In this document: piece after piece, positions 61,191 to 64,000 of the stretch | Numbering within the stretch: position 1 is the first letter of the stretch | How the letters are laid out: every line of letters begins with the position of its first letter | Origin: Ahrensia kielensis DSM 5890 | GTDB lineage: Bacteria; Pseudomonadota; Alphaproteobacteria; Rhizobiales; Rhizobiaceae | Reading direction: 5' to 3' | NCBI RefSeq assembly: GCF_000374465.1 | Contig: NZ_KB894530.1 | Location: 126,501 to 190,500 of the forward strand | Length of the DNA: 64,000 nt | Translations under genes and position numbers: made by a program | Notes under the pieces: generated by a model | Seen by the model: the letters and a program-made list of their open reading frames with translations, nothing else | Database searches by the model: none | Told to the model about the DNA's origin: nothing

Positions 61191-62552
61191 ATGAACAAGC
61201 AAACATCTGCCGATGCGCTCAAAGATAGCGCAGAGCATATTGATCCACATGCCGGTTATATGCCCGGCTTTGGTAATGATTTTGAGACAGAGGCTCTGCC
61301 AGGCGCGCTGCCGCAAGGCATGAACAGTCCGCAAAAATGTAATTATGGTCTTTATGGCGAGCAATTGTCCGGCACGGCTTTTACTGCGCCAAGCCATCAG
61401 AACGAGCGCACATGGTGTTACCGTATTCGCCCATCGGTCAAGCACACGCACCGATTTGAGAAAATCGATCTACCTTATTGGAAAAGCGCGCCGCATGTTG
61501 ATCCAGATGTTGTAAGCCTAGGTCAATATCGCTGGGATGCTGTGCCGCATTCATCTGAAAAGCTTGATTGGCTGAGCGGGATGCGTACGATGACAACGGC
61601 CGGCGATGTGAACACGCAGGTTGGTATGGCTAGCCATATTTATCTTGTGACTGAGTCCATGCAGGATGCGTATTTTTATTCAGCCGATAGTGAACTGTTG
61701 ATCGTGCCGCAAGAAGGCAAGTTACGTTTTTGCACCGAGCTTGGTGTGATTGATTTGGAGCCGCAAGAAATTGCGATCATACCGCGTGGTTTGGTTTACC
61801 GTGTTGAATTGATCGACGGTCCGGCGCGCGGCTTTGTGTGCGAGAATTATGGCCAGAAATTCGACCTACCAAGCCGTGGCCCAATTGGTGCAAATTGCAT
61901 GGCGAACCGCCGTGATTTTAAAACACCGATAGCCGCTTATGAAGATAAGGAAGTGCCGAGCACTGTCACTGTAAAATGGTGCGGGCAATTCCATCAGACT
62001 AAAATTGGGCATAGCCCGCTTGATGTTGTTGCATGGCATGGCAATTACGCGCCGGTAAAATATGATTTGAAAACCTATTGCCCTGTCGGTGCAATTTTGT
62101 TCGATCATCCTGATCCGTCGATTTTTACAGTGCTGACAGCACCAAGCGGTGTTGAGGGAACAGCGAATATTGATTTTGTCTTGTTCCGCGAACGCTGGAT
62201 GGTGGCGGAAAACACATTCCGCCCGCCGTGGTATCATAAGAACGTCATGTCCGAACTTATGGGCAATATTTACGGCCAATATGATGCCAAACCGCAAGGC
62301 TTTGTGCCCGGCGGCATGAGCCTGCATAATATGATGTTGCCCCATGGGCCTGACCGCAACGCCTTTGAAGGCGCATCAAATGCCGACTTAAAAGCAGTTA
62401 AACTCGAAAACACTATGTCATTTATGTTCGAAACGCGCTTTCCTCAACATCTGACAAAGTTTGCAGCAAGCGAAGCGCCATTGCAGGATGATTATATCGA
62501 CTGCTGGGGCGACCTAGAGAAGAAGTTTGACGGCTCACCAGGCGTAAAATAA
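61191..62552 (+). CDS. hmgA: Homogentisate 1,2-dioxygenase
   Basis: Iron enzyme opening homogentisate to maleylacetoacetate. 453 residues: [20 protein letters not shown] at the N-terminus, [20 protein letters not shown], the central [20 protein letters not shown], and metal-site segments [20 protein letters not shown] and [15 protein letters not shown] that supply the H/E/H ligands. GGAGAGACAATC precedes the ATG. First gene of an operon with the fumarylacetoacetase-family gene. Confidence 0.96.
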   Translation: MNKQTSADALKDSAEHIDPHAGYMPGFGNDFETEALPGALPQGMNSPQKCNYGLYGEQLSGTAFTAPSHQNERTWCYRIRPSVKHTHRFEKIDLPYWKSAPHVDPDVVSLGQYRWDAVPHSSEKLDWLSGMRTMTTAGDVNTQVGMASHIYLVTESMQDAYFYSADSELLIVPQEGKLRFCTELGVIDLEPQEIAIIPRGLVYRVELIDGPARGFVCENYGQKFDLPSRGPIGANCMANRRDFKTPIAAYEDKEVPSTVTVKWCGQFHQTKIGHSPLDVVAWHGNYAPVKYDLKTYCPVGAILFDHPDPSIFTVLTAPSGVEGTANIDFVLFRERWMVAENTFRPPWYHKNVMSELMGNIYGQYDAKPQGFVPGGMSLHNMMLPHGPDRNAFEGASNADLKAVKLENTMSFMFETRFPQHLTKFAASEAPLQDDYIDCWGDLEKKFDGSPGVK

Positions 62553-62574
62553 CGCCGCATAAAGGGATAAATAC

Positions 62575-63588
62575 ATGAAATTAGCAACGCTCAATAATGG
62601 CACACGCGACGGTGTGCTGGTGGTAGTTTCCAATGATCTGACACAATGTACGGCGGTGGGTCATATTGCGCCGACTATGCAGGCAGCGCTCGACAATTGG
62701 GCAAGTGTTGCGCCGCGTCTTGAGCGTGTGGCTGAAATGTTGGGCGTTGGCGCAGAGCCGGTTCAGCGTTTTCATGAAAGCGAGGCGTTGTCGCCTTTGC
62801 CGCGTGCCTATCAATGGGCCGATGGCTCGGCCTATGTGAACCATGTAGAATTGGTGCGCAAAGCGCGCAATGCGGAAATGCCAGAAAGCTTCTGGACTGA
62901 TCCGCTTATGTATCAGGGTGGTTCGGATACTTTTCTTTCGCCGCGTGCACCGATTGTCATGGCAGATGAAGCTTACGGCATCGATATGGAAGGCGAAGTT
63001 GCCGTTGTTGTTGATGATGTGCCAATGGGCGCAACACGCGAAGAAGCGCTTAGCGCTATTCGCTTGGTCATGCTGGTTAATGATGTGTCGCTGCGCGGCC
63101 TTATTCCAGCTGAACTTGGCAAAGGCTTTGGCTTTTTCCATTCAAAACCATCATCGGCATTTTCGCCTGTGGCAGTGACACCAGACACGGTGGGCGATGC
63201 TTGGAAAGACGGCAAACTACATTTGCCGCTCTGTGTTGATTATAATGGTAAAGCTTTTGGCCGCGCGAATGCGGGTGTCGATATGACGTTCGATTTTGGC
63301 ACGCTGGTTGCCCATGCTGCTAAAACACGGGCGCTTGGTGCTGGTGCAATTATCGGCTCTGGCACAGTTTCCAACAAGCTGGACGGAGAGCCGGGCAAAG
63401 CGATTTCAGAAGGCGGGGCAGGCTATTCCTGTATCGCAGAAATTCGCATGATCGAAACGATCAATAATGGCAAGCCTTCAACTGAATTCATGAAATTTGG
63501 CGACAAGGTGCGCATTGAAATGAAAGACCAAGATGGCAAATCCATCTTTGGTGCAATTGAACAGACAGTGGAAAAATATAATGGCTAA
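62575..63588 (+). CDS. fahA: Fumarylacetoacetate hydrolase family protein
   Basis: Hydrolyses fumarylacetoacetate to fumarate and acetoacetate, last step of tyrosine degradation. 337 residues, the shorter bacterial form. Metal and catalytic region: YGIDMEGEVAVVVDDVPMGA, LVNDVSLRGLIPAELGKGFG, FFHSKPSSAFSPVAVTPD, and GSGTVSNKLDGEPG. Starts 22 bases after hmgA; overlaps the MBL-fold gene by 8 bases. Confidence 0.92.
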   Translation: MKLATLNNGTRDGVLVVVSNDLTQCTAVGHIAPTMQAALDNWASVAPRLERVAEMLGVGAEPVQRFHESEALSPLPRAYQWADGSAYVNHVELVRKARNAEMPESFWTDPLMYQGGSDTFLSPRAPIVMADEAYGIDMEGEVAVVVDDVPMGATREEALSAIRLVMLVNDVSLRGLIPAELGKGFGFFHSKPSSAFSPVAVTPDTVGDAWKDGKLHLPLCVDYNGKAFGRANAGVDMTFDFGTLVAHAAKTRALGAGAIIGSGTVSNKLDGEPGKAISEGGAGYSCIAEIRMIETINNGKPSTEFMKFGDKVRIEMKDQDGKSIFGAIEQTVEKYNG

Positions 63589-64000
63589 GGCATTCGCCTC
63601 TCAAGGCGACATGAGCGAAAAGAAGATCACCTTTGATGAAATCGGCAAAGACCTTTGGGCGTTTACCGCTGAAGGTGATCCGAATTCTGGCGTGATTATT
63701 GGCGATGATAGCGTTATGATTATCGAGGCGCAGGCAACCCCGCGCCTTGCTAATAAGGTGATCGAAAAGGTTCGCTCTATCACTGATAAACCGATCAGCC
63801 ATGTGGTGCTCACGCATTATCATGCGGTGCGTGTTCTGGGTGCTTCTGCTTACGGCGCTGACCAGATTATCATGGGTGAAGCTGCGCGCGGCATGGTTGT
63901 TGAGCGTGGTCAGGAAGATTGGGATTCTGAGTTCCAGCGTTTTCCGCGTTTGTTTGAAGGCCATGAAAGCATTCCGGGCCTGACATATCCGACAACGACG
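63581..64000 (+). CDS. MBL-fold protein with altered metal motif (cut by window end)
   Basis: First 140 residues of a metallo-beta-lactamase-fold protein. The fold is visible (GDPNSGVIIGDDSVMIIEAQ, VIEKVRSITDKPISHVVLTH), but the metal motif reads HYHAVR where active enzymes have HxHxDH, so aspartate and last histidine are missing. Similar proteins with YHAVRVLGASAY follow hmgA/fah genes in other alphaproteobacteria as I recall. It overlaps the upstream gene's stop by 8 bases, so it belongs to the homogentisate operon. Function unknown; a maleylacetoacetate isomerase gene may lie beyond the window. Confidence 0.8.
   Translation, partial: MAKAFASQGDMSEKKITFDEIGKDLWAFTAEGDPNSGVIIGDDSVMIIEAQATPRLANKVIEKVRSITDKPISHVVLTHYHAVRVLGASAYGADQIIMGEAARGMVVERGQEDWDSEFQRFPRLFEGHESIPGLTYPTTT

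Overview
The window looks like a contiguous chromosomal piece of an alphaproteobacterium of the order Hyphomicrobiales (Rhizobiales), probably a free-living, possibly marine, moderate-GC lineage. This rests on gene order rather than on any database search. The runs tkt / DUF4164 / zapA, 5-formyltetrahydrofolate cyclo-ligase / TIGR00282 phosphoesterase / yebC / ruvCAB / tolQRAB-pal-cpoB-tilS-ftsH-glmM, serC-serA and rpoH / rluD are typical of that order. An RpoH with the QKRLFFNLR box and a serC leader RNA motif agree with it. No rRNA, tRNA, insertion sequence, prophage or CRISPR array was recognised.

Layout. 1-1568: start of transketolase (minus), then DUF4164 and zapA. 1569-10076: an accessory segment inserted in the usual zapA / 6S RNA / cyclo-ligase neighbourhood. 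It carries an AT-rich HNH nuclease gene, a remnant of a DUF1275 gene, a self-regulated TetR gene with a GFA-like protein, an intact DUF1275 gene, a Tat-exported cyclic nucleotide phosphodiesterase, a small secreted protein coupled to a class D beta-lactamase, and small envelope proteins. 10077-14508: candidate 6S RNA, cyclo-ligase, phosphoesterase, diguanylate cyclase, small envelope proteins and yebC. 14509-22202: a soluble methyl-accepting protein, a TauE-like permease, ruvCAB with a small membrane protein between ruvA and ruvB, a peroxiredoxin-like protein, a GH5 glycosidase and ybgC. 22203-32409: Tol-Pal system, tilS, ftsH, glmM.

32410-44719: outer membrane beta-barrel protein, serine biosynthesis (serC with leader RNA, then serA), an EamA exporter, purA with a large Pro/Glu-rich bitopic protein behind it, a ParD-like/methionine aminopeptidase pair under a 34-bp near-perfect palindrome, rpoH and rluD. 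44775-49847: a small membrane protein and a polyamine-type ABC transporter (ATPase, binding protein, two permeases). 49919-57338: a sugar ABC transporter with a Gfo/Idh/MocA dehydrogenase and a TIM-barrel isomerase, divergent from a LacI regulator whose probable operator overlaps the promoter. 57519-58954: a LuxR-type regulator and a phosphoglycolate phosphatase-like HAD protein. 58956-64000: tyrosine/homogentisate degradation (hppD, hmgA, fumarylacetoacetase-family gene, MBL-fold protein cut by the window end) with Lrp-type and MarR-type regulators, each divergent from a catabolic gene.

Most of the window is housekeeping or ordinary catabolism. The parts most worth a second look are the ParD-like/Map pair with its operator, the HNH protein whose N-terminal nuclease-like domain seems to have lost its acidic core, the DUF1275 duplication scar, the apparently leaderless TetR gene, and several hairpins and palindromes at regulatory positions.
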